NCBI RefSeq assembly: GCF_040054535.1
Contig: NC_090783.1
Coordinates: forward strand, 5,064,001-5,128,000
From: Antennarius striatus
Lineage: Eukaryota > Chordata > Actinopteri > Lophiiformes > Antennariidae
Length of the DNA stretch: 64,000 nt
Direction: 5' to 3'
Part shown: piece by piece, positions 41,601-54,900 of the stretch
Position numbering within the stretch: the first letter of the stretch is position 1
Layout of the letters: each line of letters begins with the position of its first letter
The notes under the pieces: model-generated
What the model saw: the letters and a program-made list of their open reading frames with translations, nothing else
Told to the model about the DNA's origin: nothing
Databases searched by the model: none
Made by a program: the position numbers and the translations under genes

Positions 41601-44357
41601 AAAGACTCACTGTTACACTCCACCTGTGAAAGGTCTCAACTTTGAGTTTGATCTGAACCTTTCTCCATAGAACATTTATGTTTTTGGTTTATTTGCATTA
41701 AAAATATCATTTGTATTCCATGACAGGTCACATGTTTCAACATGTTTGCCATTTTCAAGGCAGTATTCTTCATCTTGTGTTTTTAGCCTTTGAAATGTAG
41801 GATTGCCCTCTCATTGGATTTTATATAAATTTTCTTCTGAACAGAATTGCTTGAAAAATGTTTTATCATGCTGCTTTATCACAGTCTTCCCAATTTTTAG
41901 GGAGCATAAATAAATACTAGATAAAGGATTCTGATCTTACCGAATTAAGAACTAACAATATTTTTGGTGTATGTTTTTAGTGTGTTGCTGCTCCTTTACT
42001 GTCATTGTGTTGAGTTGTTTCTTCCTGGGGCCTCTTTGGTAAGATTGATGTTTTAATTTGTCAAAACTTACGGATGGCGTAGATTTTCCTCTAGGACAAA
42101 CAACATTATTCCCTCCAATGTTTAATGTCTTGCATCAGATCAAACCTGCATTTGGCTAACCGGATCACCAAGCAGATGTTCCCTTTGTGCTCCCAGGCTG
42201 AGGTCATACCACATGAGAGAGGGTTGGGGGGGTCTGTACATCTGGAGCAGGCTGGAGCATTGTAAGTGATAGCCATCATGACATCACCTCTTCCTGGTTT
42301 GGTCTCTGAAGACAGATCTGCAGGGTGAAAATAGACCCCCCCAACAGAACCGATGACTGATTGTTCACAGCAAAAAAAAAATGATTACGTTAGTAAGTAA
42401 ACCACAGGGTCATTTGAGGTCTAATGTCACAGAGTATAGAGGAGAGGTGTTAATGGCTTTTGAGATTTTATGTAAGTCTGTTAAAGTGATTTATGTTTGT
42501 GTCGTTTGTGTAAAAATTGGATCAAGCAGGTCTCTGGGTTTTATTGTTTTACATATATAAGTTTATATCAACAGTGCATCCTAGATAATGTGGGCTTTGG
42601 ATCTCTCCTGCAGCCTTAGAATAATGTAAGACATATAAAAAAAAGTATTTTCCTTTTTAATCCTTCCTTTTAATTTAATTTTAATCTAAACTTCAAATTC
42701 AATTTTGAAATTGAAATATATGTTTGTCTGACTAACGTTAAACCGTAACAACAGCAATATCCAGTCAACGTGGAATGTCCCTTCTCACATAGGGACAGAA
42801 AGTTTATACGGTGATGATGTCATCAATCTGTAAGTGATCCCTGTGGTTATAGATGTCATGTGACCCGGGATGTATGTGAGTCTGTTTGGGTGGGTAGCTG
42901 GGGGGTTAGTATGTTTTATAGGGACTTGAATAGAATGAGACATTTACAGAGCAAGCTCACTTAACTGGGCAACGTTATTAGATAATCCTCCATCTCAACT
43001 CCCATTCAGTACGTTCCAGAATAAACCAGCACCAAAGCCATGTGTTGCTTTCAGCTAGATAAGTGCACCATCGATCCCCTCTACCCCCCCCCACCCTCCT
43101 TCATCCAGGTCTGGTGGGGGTCAACCTTCATGATCACATGTCCATTTCCCCCCCCAAGCAGCTTATTGGAACTGCTCATGAAATTCTGAGATTTTGTGTT
43201 TTTTGTTTCCTTGTGAACACATGGCCAAACAATCTCCTTCTCTTCACCATAAAAAAGATTTGGTTTTTCATTTCCAGGAAAAATCTCGTCACTTCCACCA
43301 ACACCAAAGAACAACAAGCAAAACAACATGAATAGCAATCATGCCACACTTTGACATTTGAATCAGTTTATATCTCATAATCTTCATTTACATTTATATT
43401 TTATTTAATGTAATATATGTAATATATATTTGATATATGACGTGTTATTATGTTACATGACTGTATTCACCAGTTAAAGATAAGTGACACATTTCCTGAG
43501 TCATTGAACAAATCTGGATTAGATCACAGAGCTCATTATCCTGGAAAATGAGGACTGGCTTTTTGATCGGGGTTATGTGGAACCCATAATTAACTCAAAC
43601 ACTACTAATTACTGTCACACAATAAATAACAATGGATGTTCTCTATAGTTCATAGCAGTAACACTCTAGTCTTAAAGGATAATCGGTGTAGAGGATAAAT
43701 GGTCAGCGATCAAAAGACATTTAAAACAATTTTAACGAAGTTTCTTTTCCTGCAGTTCTTAAACTCAAGAAATGCGTTAACCTTTTGTGTGATTACGTTA
43801 AAGACAAGTCACCAGTGCGGAAAATAAATTACGAGCGCCATCTAGTGGTTAAACAAAGGCTTTGACAGGTTCCCATTACCTATGAGGTCAAGTTTTCACA
43901 AACTGTCTGTAGGATCACGTCATCAAATGTTTGGTTAGTTCGTGGGTGGTTAGGGGGTGGGGCCAGAGGACTGCTCAAAGCTGATTGGCCACTGAAACAC
44001 ACCTGTTGTGCCACTTGTCTTGTCTTTCTTTTTGTCTGAATTATAACTCCCTTGACATGAACCATCTGTGTTTCAAAGGGGTTCTTGCACACTAGAACTG
44101 TGATAGCTATTCAGGAATAGCTATCACTAAAAAATGTACAAGGAACATGATCGAACATTAAATCCTAATGTAACACAGAATAGCGCCACAGCTGATGCTT
44201 CCATTCTTTTAAACACTTCAATATATATTCCTTTTGTTGTCAAGCTGCCTGGTGCCCTGCCTTTTACATTTAGAAATCTCTTCTTGTAGAAGCGGTTTGC
44301 TTTGATGGAGGTCAGACCTTCCAGGTTTCCCGTCTGTTTTTCGTTAGACCGGTTATC

Positions 44358-44446
44358 TCTCAGCGTCCGCTGGGATAGGCTCCAGCAACCCCCGTGACCC
44401 GCAAAAGCGGAAGGATAAGAAGATGAATGAATGAATGAATGAATGA
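44358..44446 (+). mobile_element. 3' end of a teleost interspersed repeat with (GAAT)n tail
   Basis: CGCTGGGATAGGCTCCAGCA, CCCCCGTGACCCGC and AAAGCGGAAGGATAAGAAGA lead into six GAAT units. This is a common end of teleost retroposon copies. A decayed relative sits at 35074. Confidence 0.55.
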
Positions 44447-47400
44447 GTTATCTCTCAGATCTGACCTCCATCAGGGACGGAGCCACAGAGCATCGCTCAG
44501 AGGAAAGCTGCAGCGCTTTTGCTTTTAATAATGTCTGCAAGCAAAGGACAAAAAAGTATTTGCCCCAAAAAGACAATCTTTCCAGAGACTGGATGTCATG
44601 ATGCAGTATTTTGCAAAACATATTTTTGTGATGATGTGCCTTCAAAATAAATTTCTGTACAAAGGGAAAGAATGGATGAATATGATTTTATAATCCGGTC
44701 ATTAATACCACGTGTTTGCAGGGTTTATTTGGTGACCACATCACAAACACATTTATATGTAGAACAGGTTTTTTTTTTTTTGATGATTTGGAACACATGA
44801 CGTTTGATCATGTTGTACATGTTTTTCTTTTTTGTCCTTTTTAGAAAATCCCACAGGATGACATGATGCAGAGGTCATGCTGGTCCAAGAGTAGTAGGAG
44901 GAGTATTACTACTGGAATCAGTGCTGATGCAGGACACACTGGATACTGATTGCACTGTATAAAGTATTCTTGCCAAGACGCATCTACTTAAACAACGGAA
45001 GCAGCTGCGGACCTGCAGCGATGCTGTTACTCTGAATTAATCACAGACTTTTAGAGACAGGGTGAGAAAGCAAAAGGCAATAACTTCCCATGTCTTTTTA
45101 AATTTCAAATATCAGGAAGTAAAAGGGAAGAAGTTTGGCAAATAAGAACAAGCCAGTGGTTATATCCTGTAGATCATGAAACTCTGAAACCCAATAATGT
45201 GATGCCTTTACAGTTTGTGATTAACCTCAGCAGTAAATGGTTTACAAATATAATTATCATTCAAAGCAGTAGAAACAAGCACACTGCAACATTTCTGACT
45301 CTTCTCTTATGTTGCACATCCTCTGATTGTCCAGTAGGTGTCAGTGTTCACCTGCAAACAGCCTCGTCCTCTCCAAGAAGTTGTCAAAGGAGCCTTTGAA
45401 ACCTCTTGGCAGCACCTGCTTCACTGCCAAACACTGGTACAATTTGGATGGAAAAACTCACCCAGACCTTAAGGAACACGAAATGTCAAATTATTTAAAC
45501 TCTTCCATCAATCGTTTTTTCTTCTTTTTTTCTAGAACCTTTTCTAAACCTAACAGATTTTCCAGTATTTCATGGAACCAACATGTAGCCTAGTGTTGAT
45601 TCCTGCGGTGCCAAAATAGACAGAGTGAAGCCTAAAGTAAAATAATATCTCGACAAATGGCGCAGAACTTCTCAGAAGAGGAATAAGCTGCCAACAGCGG
45701 TTGGAGTGTGGTCCGTTTGAGGTGAGGTTCCGGGGTTGTCGGGCCCTCAAGTTTAGCTTAAGTGGAAATTGAGGTTCAGTTTTGGCCTGGCCTGTGTGGG
45801 CTCAGACATGGAGTGTATGTGTGTGTGTGTGTGGGGGGGGGTGGGATAGAGAGGATTCACCATTTACACTGAACATGCAATTGGATTGTGCATGCAAATG
45901 TGCTTTGGAGCTTTTCAGGAGAACGCCTCATTTTTGTTTCTCAGTGCCACTCTGAGAATGTAGACAGTGTCCCAGTGGACAGGGTGGGGTGGCGACTGGT
46001 GAATGGGAAGGTATTACACAGCATGACTACAGTCCGTCTCTGTGTCTCTGTCCATGTTCCCCGACTACGGCCCTTGTGAGCTCACCGGTTTGCTGACAGC
46101 GAATTGGCTGCCGCCTGCTCCCACTGAGTGATTCCCCAGTGGGACAGTGTGCCAAGCGGCGGGGGCCGTGCCAGCAACCCTCTCATACATTCCTCAACAG
46201 AGGTGCTGCTGCCAGCTCAGTCAGTCTGGGTGGGTGCCACCCAACGCTGCCCCAGACACCTGAAATAGCACGGGAGAGGAGGATAAAGAGAGAGAGAGAG
46301 AAACAGGGATGGCTGGAACTGTGTATAATAGGAGTTAAAGCTTTGTGAAACGGCCAGCAAACTGCAGCTGTTGTGGACTTTTCCACAACGATTCCACTGT
46401 TTCAGCTTCCAGAACAGCGCTAATTAAAACCGAGCCCATCCCCTCTTCTAGCAGAACTTACAAAGGACTACATGCTGTAAATGCACACATCCACTCAGAC
46501 ACATGTTCTCCCTCAGACCAGCCGTCCACCAGTGGGCCGTAACTCCACAGGTACACCGGAGAGTTTGAATAAAGTTACCAAACGTCGTTTGTTGAGAAGA
46601 AAGTCTCTTGGTTTTTTTTTTTTTGGTGGGGGGGGGGATGTCTGTGGGAAGCAGAAAAAAACTGAAAACACATCACAGACATATCATCTTCTAATCACCA
46701 CTTGATGGGGAAATAAATGAACAAATAGACGTTCATTTACAATGTAAGCAGATTATGAATGTGTCGGGTAATTCTAAACTTTTGTCTGGTTGTTACTTTT
46801 GTCAGGGGGTTGTTTGGCGCATTCAGTGGGTGAATCAGTGATTTTATTAGGATGGATTTGCCGTCTGCTGCATGTGGAAATAATGGGGGCATGAACCCAG
46901 AAGGTCTGGGCTGTTAAACCAAAAGGAGGAACCGAAAGACGCTATAAAGAGACGTCTCCTGAATTAATTGAAAACATATTTACATTTCAAAACCCTCCTG
47001 TCTTTAGGATTATAACAAGATTAAAGCAGGAAGTGAGATGTAAGTATTAAACGCTTTAGATTTCAACATTTTTCCAATTTATGACCAAAAATCTAAAAGA
47101 AAAATCACGCCATTTGCTTCCTAACTGTGGCCAAATATTTATGTTTATTATTGAAACCATGACAACAATAGTGAAACAGTTTGAACCTTACTATGATTTT
47201 TCCTTCAACCTGATCAAATCATTTTTTCCCTTTCCACCTGTTGAGTAATGAGGTCAACCAATTGGCACACTGGGCAGTGGGACATCTCACCAAGGAGACC
47301 TAAAAGTGTCAGAAAGCACCTGCTAATACTTCTAACCATAAAAATAAATGAGCAAACAAACAAACAAAAAATAGAATTATACTGGGTGTTAAACAAATCT

Positions 47401-47771
47401 AGTGGTTTGGGCTTAATTGCAGCACAAGGGAGTAATGCAGAGACCCTTAGGTCCTGCTTCTCCAGTCTGGCCTTCCTTTATAGATTAGCTGGAAATCTTT
47501 CTGTTCCATCCAGTATAATCCCTCCAACAAGGACGCTCGGCTTTCATATCAAGGATGATTTAGGGAGAATGAATTCCGGTCAGGTCAAGTCGGCGCTTTC
47601 ATGTCATGACGTGGCAGTTCCACTTGTTCCACTTGTACCACTTGTACCACACACCTCCAGCTGGATAGGACCAGACAAGGAACGAGAAGAAAAGAGGCCA
47701 AGTTTGAACTGTTCAAACAGAGTTCAAAGTCATCTTGTGGATTTGAAGCATGAAATAAGATAACAACAGCT

Positions 47772-47773
<2 letters not shown>

Positions 47774-47827
<54 letters not shown>
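47774..47827. repeat. (TG)n microsatellite
   Basis: A pure TG run. Confidence 0.95.
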
Positions 47828-47828
<1 letters not shown>

Positions 47829-48014
47829 GCCAACAAGGGTTGGTGGGCGCTACAGTAACTTCCACATATTTCCATATCAAGTTTTCCTTCATCTTCACAC
47901 ACGCACACACACACACACACGCACGCACACCACAAAGCAACATCATCAGGAGTGTATTAGTATGAATGGGAATTACAAGCCAGCGCAGGCGCACACGACC
48001 CCCCCCCCCCATTG

Positions 48015-48129
48015 ACACACGCACACACGCACACACGCACACACGCACACACGCACACACGCACACACGCACACACGCACACACGCACACACGCACACAC
48101 GCACACACGCACACACGCACACACGCACG

Positions 48130-48163
<34 letters not shown>
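48015..48163. repeat. (CACACACG)n octamer array passing into (CA)n
   Basis: About 13 exact copies of an 8-base unit (three CA plus one CG) are followed by GCAC variants and a pure CA run. It is a microsatellite with a higher-order period, not a CRISPR array. Confidence 0.95.
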
Positions 48164-48165
<2 letters not shown>

Positions 48166-48650
48166 AATGACTCACATACATTGACTCCACATAATGTGAT
48201 TTATAAGTGACTGAGAGGACAGAGCCTCCCTTAAGACAACACAAAGCTTTAATTATCCCTTAACTATCCGCAGTGGGTTAGTTAAGCTGCTGTGACGTGA
48301 TTCTATTTTCCTTGCCTTTATTTTTGGCACCGATTCACAAACACGAGGACCAACGCGCTCGGCTCCACGCGGTTCTGCGCATCTTCAAATCCGACGGGTG
48401 GATGCGTGGAAAAATGAGAGCAAAGAAAGAGAAAGTATCCTGACATGATATACAATCTCAGAAATCAGTGTTTTTGGGGCTTTGTCCCCCCCCCCTATTC
48501 CAACCCCCACGGAGATGGGATTGGTCAGCAACTGTAATTCGAATTCATCCACGGGAAAACAGCGCCGCGTTCCTCCTCGGAGTGACTGTGTGGGTCCAGT
48601 GGGAACATAATACCAGTGGAAACTGTGGAAAAGCTTCCTCTGATGGAGCA

Positions 48651-48692
48651 GGGTGTGTGTGTGTGTGCGTGTGTGTGTGTGTGTGTGTGCGC
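48651..48692. repeat. (TG)n microsatellite
   Basis: A TG run with CG interruptions. Confidence 0.9.
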
Positions 48693-49393
48693 GCGTGGAG
48701 GGATGGGGGGGGGGCTGGCTTATTTCAAGCTAAAATGAATAGGACAGTATGGGCAAGACAGGGGTTTTAGTGGTTTTTACAGTTCAGTGGTGGTGTTTGA
48801 AAGCATCGTCTTTCAGCGACGTGGGTGGCATCTTCGCTATTGTATTGTCATTGGCTTTGTGCACTTGTCAGCATCATTGCTCACTTTCTCAGGATAAATG
48901 TTGATTTTTGCTTTATATAAAGGAAAACCGTGGCGAGCGGCGAGCGCTTCGATTGGCGGAACAGCCTTGAACTCGGTGTGGGAGCCGGTATCGGGGCGGA
49001 TTATCCGAATTCCGCTCACATGTTTGTTGTTGTCGTTGTTGTTGTTTTTTTCTTCTTTATTTATCCAGAGGAGGACACTCGGTGCGCCTTTACGCACTGC
49101 TGTTACCAGAGCTATATTGGTGTGCGTAAAATCCCTGCGTAAATAGTGAAGCAAGTAAAATAGCAAGGAGGAGAAAAAGGAAAATTTGACCTCTTCCTCT
49201 CCCCATCTCCCGATGCCGTCGACCCCCCCCCACCCCACCCCATCCACTCTTCTTCCCAGCCTTTTATTGTACCCATCACTTGTTGTCCTTTATTTGTGGG
49301 CTAAACGCTTTGGTATTAAATCTTATTTTTTTTAAAAGTAAATAACCAGCCTCTGGTAGGAATTACACACAACTTGGTGTGAGGTCCTTTTCA

Positions 49394-49427
49394 GAGGAGG
49401 AGGAGGAGGAGGAGGAGGAGAAGGAGG
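49394..49427. repeat. (GAG)n trinucleotide repeat
   Basis: About ten GAG/AGG units on the plus strand. Confidence 0.9.
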
Positions 49428-49699
49428 TAGTGGGATGGTGGGGGTGAGGGGGGCTGGATCCTTAGCTAAAATGTTTTCTATTTTTGCTTTTGTAAAGACA
49501 CTCTTGACTGCTTTGAAAGAGAGAAACAAGGTTTTTCTTGTGTTTCTGGGGGTGAGGTTGAGGATTTTTCTCATCATTGTGGCGAGATTTATTCGAAGAG
49601 GCTGCATTCTTTTTTTCCTGATTTCCCTCTTTTGTTCTCTGTAAGTGGTTCCAGGTCGCCCCCCCCCCCACCCCACCCCCACCACCTCCTTCACTCACT

Positions 49700-49700
<1 letters not shown>

Positions 49701-49765
<65 letters not shown>
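49701..49765. repeat. (CA)n microsatellite
   Basis: A pure CA run of about 32 units. Confidence 0.95.
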
Positions 49766-49767
<2 letters not shown>

Positions 49768-49824
49768 CACTCATGTGCATGTGATTTTGCATATAGGTTT
49801 ATGTGTGTATCTGTGAAGCACATG

Positions 49825-49861
49825 TGTGTGTGTGTGTATGTGTGTGTGTGTGTGTGTGTGG
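49825..49861. repeat. (TG)n microsatellite
   Basis: A TG run with one TA interruption. Confidence 0.9.
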
Positions 49862-51152
49862 GTGAGGTGGGGGCTCGACGTGACACCTGCTGTTGGGATG
49901 AATAAGGTCAGTGGCAGGGCCTTTCAGCGGACAGCAGCTGCTTGTTCTCACTGCAAGCCCGCTTCTCTCATCACTCCAAAGCCTGGAGGACTGCAACTGA
50001 TGCCATTACACAACACGTAGTACCCCCTCCACCTCCACCTCCACCTACCCCCCCCCCCCCCCCAAAGCACCACTACTATTTGCTATCATTACAATTATTA
50101 TCTCCAACTACTGCAATTCTCTTTCTCCCTGGGTCACAATCTTAATCGTGAGGAAGGAAACGTAAAATTGACCTGAGGGGAAACATCAGAAAGTCCCGTC
50201 TGCTTTCTGGTTTGCTCTCTGGACGCAGGAAGAGCTTTCCAGACAGCTGCTGACAGACAGATTCCTGGTATTCGGTGGGTCTGACCTGTCTGTGCTCTCT
50301 CGCTGTGTGGTAGTCTAACCCCGCGTGTGACTTAGTAGGTCTGAAAACATTTCCTGCGGCATAACGGAGGAGGATAAACAGTGAGATACGAAAACATCAG
50401 TCTGTGTTTCAAATTCTCCTAATTTGACAATTTGTCTCTTTGTTGGGAGATATTTAATTTGAAATTCACAACAATATCGTAACCGTTTGCAGACGTATCA
50501 GATTGAGGACGACTCACAGCCAAACGCTTTTTTTGGCAGCATGTTGTTCTGCTAGAATTCTCCAGAGGACATTGAGAGGACAGAGATGCAAATCTTCTCT
50601 TATCTATCCACCAGAGGTCAGCCTTTTATTAACAAATTCACACAAGGTCTCACAAAATCGCTCTTTTTTTTCCCAAGAAAATAATGGAAATATTTCAGAA
50701 ATTAGCTATGATTTAACAAATGATATCGACAAATTTCGCACGGCCTTTCGTCCGAGGCCACGTGCGACTGCAGGTGGCGGCGTTTCTTTTAAACGACGGC
50801 GGTGCCGGTGCGAGGGAAAACCTTCCTGTCATCACAGTCCATTTGGTGCTGAAGAACACAAGCAAAGTACAGAGTGTGGTCCTTTTGGCAGTGCGTTTGT
50901 TAAATGAAGGGTTCCTTCAACAAACATTAAACAGGCAACTATTGGCGTGGAGGGGTTTCCAGGTTTTGCAGGGGAAAAAAATAACAGCTTCCAGCAGGAA
51001 AAATGCAACCAGATTTCCAGTTGTGCTGAAAATGATTATTACTTAACAAAGTACCTGACACCTCAGAATGGTGTGAGAGAACTTAATGACTGGTGTTAAT
51101 AGTTGTGTTTACCTGAACCCCTCTTAGTTACCCTCTGAAGTTGCACGACTCT

Positions 51153-51158
51153 TTTATT
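51153..51158 (-). terminator. polyadenylation signal of the EGF-protein gene
   Basis: AATAAA on the minus strand begins only 22 bases after the TAA stop (51183-51181). If used, the 3'UTR is under about 60 bases. Confidence 0.45.
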
Positions 51159-51180
51159 CTAAGGAAGCAAGACTCTAAGA

Positions 51181-51921
51181 TTAAGGTCGCACAGCCTTGG
51201 TCCTTTTGAAGAGTTTGTATTTGAAGTACATGGCAGCCTTGGACTGCGGGGCTTTTCTGGGCCGGCAGGTGCGTCCGTTGCCGGAGTAGCCCTCCAAGCA
51301 CCGACAGGTGTAGGAGCCATCTGTGTTGAGGCACTGGGCACGACGACTGCACAGGTGAGACCCGGTTAAACATTCATCCTTATCTGCGGAGAGAGAGAGA
51401 GAGACGGGAAATGTTTGGACACCACGTCTTTAATCACTTCCCACATCATCTCGGCGAAGGATAACGGCGTAGGGGAATCGGGGGTGGGGGGGGTGGGGGC
51501 AGTCTGTTTCAAAACCTGCTCAAGAGATATTTTTGCAATGCTCATCACATGGTTAAAAACAAAAAAACAGCTTGTGGGTGAGCCCACAGCTGAGTGGGTG
51601 AGCTATGAGTACTCATCAAATAAACATGGTCTATGGATCTCCGTGCCAAAGCACATCTTCACATGATCCCACTCGCTGCCAATTAACACAGATGAAGAGA
51701 ACATGTGGAGCTGTGCTGTGGGCCATTTAGTCATTTACAGGATTGGACATGGAACAGATCTGAATGTGATGTTACAACGTTATGCATGCGGCCCAACCGG
51801 AAGAAGAAGAATGGTAACGTTTAAACTTTAAGAAAACTCATTTACTCCCTATCTTTATGAAGACGTCAGAAAACGTTGGCGCGTCAAAATTCAAGAGCAT
51901 GTAAAACGCACTTTCCCGCAC

Positions 51922-51961
<40 letters not shown>

Positions 51962-54900
51962 TTTAATTTTTTTTTCACTTTCCGACAAACAGAAACCACA
52001 CCTCGACACTGCGCCGAACCCTGGAGCGTCCCCACCACGAAGCCATCTTTGCAAATGCAGACAAAGCTGCCGAAAGTGTTCTTGCAGGTCTGCCGTGATG
52101 ATGGGCACACCTCCACGTCCCACCGACACTCATCTACATCTGCGACACAACACAAACATGTGCCAAACACCAGGAACACATTCATTTTATTGCGCAACAG
52201 GCCGAGTGTTTGGTCTACTGCAAAACTCTCAAACTGATAAAACTTATTTTTATTGTTGCCTCTGCTCAAACAATAATTCCCTTCAAAATGACACAAGGAG
52301 CACAAATGAATACCTGGAAAATGAATGTATCTGGGATATATTTATTCATAATGATGCACAGACAAATGACTAAAAGGACATTTGTTACCATATAAGATAA
52401 AACTCAATTTATCATTACAAAAACATACAAAGATTTAAATATTAATGTAAGAATCCACACACTGCTTAACACACAGTTGTGTCCCTGATTCCTACACTAC
52501 ACTCATTTTCACCGAGGGCCACATTAGCATAACGGCTATAATCAAAGGGCCAGATGTAACTTACAAATGTAAATACTGTAAATGTAATTCAATGTTATGT
52601 AAAATAAATGTTTTACATAACATTACATATTTACTCCTTAAATAGCTCTGAATTTCACTCTGACCTTTCATGTTCTCACGGGCCACATAAAATGATGTAG
52701 AGGGCCACATTTGGCCCCCGGGCCTTAAATTTGACACATATGCTCTACATCTTTTAAATGTTGTTTCCACCCATACCTCTCTCAGGGTGACAAAATGCTT
52801 TGAGAGCCGCGGGGGTGGGGGTAGGGGGGTGAGAGGGGGTGGGGGTGCTGCTGCTGAAGACTGGCTTCATTACAGGACAGGAAGTGTCTGCTGTCACAGC
52901 GCCTGACACAAGGTAATTAAAGGCTTTTGTATCATTGGGAGGTGTGTGTGTGGGGGGGGTGGGGTGGGGGGGGGTGGACAGGTGTCATCTGTGAGTTCAC
53001 TGGGGGAGGAGTGAGTTTGCATCACCTGCTCTATAAAGAAACCCCCTCCGCCCCCGATAAGTCCTTGATGTGGTGGTTTGCTGCACTGGCCATGTACATG
53101 AGCCTTTTTCATAGTATTCACCCTCTCAGCTCTTTGCATATGTTCAGGCTTAAGCATCATGGAATCATTGAGGAGATTTTATGATATGACAACACAACTT
53201 TCTTTTGTCTTACACTGACTTTTATGGACATGTGAGCGTTTAGATGTCATTACTGAAAACAGTGACAAGCATCATCCACAGCAGAAGAGCTGCAAAGACC
53301 AAAGATAGAAGGGGAGATGTGTTAATTCTATGTGGGTTCATACAAGCGGAAAATGATGTCAACAGCTACATCCATCTCTAATGTTTAGTTAGAAGCGAAT
53401 AACAACCCCTCCCATACATGAACATGATGTCAGACTGAATAATGAGGTGAACAGATTTGCGGTTCAGACTCGCTATCGGGCTGACAGGAAACGCTAAATC
53501 CTAATAAGCGAGGGCGAGTTTCTGCTGCAGCTCGCCGCGGTGACAAGTTGGAGGGGTGTTTCTGAAGAAGCATTACCTTCACAGGTCTTGTTGTCAGCAG
53601 CCAGGTGGAGGTTGGGGGGACACAGACAGCGCATCTCTCCCCCTGTTTCCATCTGGCAACCATACTGGCAGTGGAGGGAGAAACATGCGGCCTTTCCTGG
53701 AGGACAGACAAGGATGCACTGGGTGTGGGTGGAGCTAGAAGGACTAGAGTACTGATGTCACTTCCTTTAACACAAACTCAGAGAACCACGTCATGGAGAG
53801 ATGATCCTCCATCAAAAATATGACACTCTTTTTTCCGTAGAGTTGCTGGTTGATGTTAAGTTTTAAAGGATTTATTTAAACAGGTGTGTTCTCACTGTTA
53901 CAGGTGTATCCATCTGCGCCAAGTGTGTATCCAGGTTCACAGTAACAGCGATAGCTACCGTGTGTATTCATGCAACGCTGGGAACACGGCCTCTCCGGAG
54001 AACCGCACTCATTCACATCTGGAGTCCAGAAGAGAAGTGATTGAAGCAGCAGATAGAAACCCTTCTGGTAAATGACGCCAGAGCGCACAGGTGATGGTTA
54101 AAAAAAACACCAAAAAAAACGCAAACGTAGATTGGTGATGATTTTGTTTCGCACGCCGTACCTTCATCGCAAAAATGTCCTTTATATCCCCTGGAACATA
54201 AGCACTTTTCCCGTCCGATGCATCTTCCATTTACGCATGACTTCTTGCACACGGCTGTGGAGGATAGAGACAGCGTGAAGCAAATTATTCTGATGTCAAA
54301 AAAAGGGAAAACCTACACTTATTAAAGGTGTGACGACAGGAGACAGTTGGTGTTCTTTCACCTCCGTTTTGGTCTCCACTAATTTATCCTGTTGTAATTA
54401 AAGCATTAGTAGTTCTAATGTTAGCAAAAAAAAAAAAGGTAATTTAAGCGGAAAATACCCCCCACAGGTATTTTCTAGTTTTTATTGCTTGCCTCAGATG
54501 CTAAACTGATAACCTGTGAACTGTGGGTAACGAGTTTTTGTCAGGAATGGTGGACTTACGCTGACAAACGCCGTTAACATTCCTCCATCCCAAACAGCAG
54601 GAAGTCGTCCGACCATAACTGCAGACCCCTGGCCGTCCGTGACCCCGAGTGTGAGCTGGTGGAAGATCCGCTGACCTGTGGAAGCTGGGATGAAAGGTTA
54701 TCCGGCCATCATCGTCGGGTCTTTACGGCCTTCGTGTCAGTGCAGAACAGAGACTGACGCTCTGGCAGGTGAGCATCCAGAGCTATAAATGTTCTGTTTT
54801 CATGATGTGTGTAACAGTACAGGGAATGAAATAATTATCTTTAATTAAGGCTGAAAATTTTTGTTAAATTTTTAAGTTCAGCCTGGAGTAGGTAGAACGT

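Larger units (their letters stand above)
36917..51150. other. intergenic region between smad1 and the EGF-protein gene
   Basis: No supported exon. It holds a GC-rich promoter-like block (37620-37820), a repeat family C copy (38262-38600), unique blocks resembling conserved non-coding DNA (about 39150-39270 and 39840-40240), a perfect 12-bp hairpin (44100-44127), a repeat end with a GAAT tail (44358-44446) and large CA/TG arrays between 47.7 and 49.9 kb. Confidence 0.5.

Noticed and set aside
48015..48163. Possible CRISPR-like array
   Set aside because: The unit is only 8 bases with no unique spacers, in a eukaryotic genome. It is a microsatellite.
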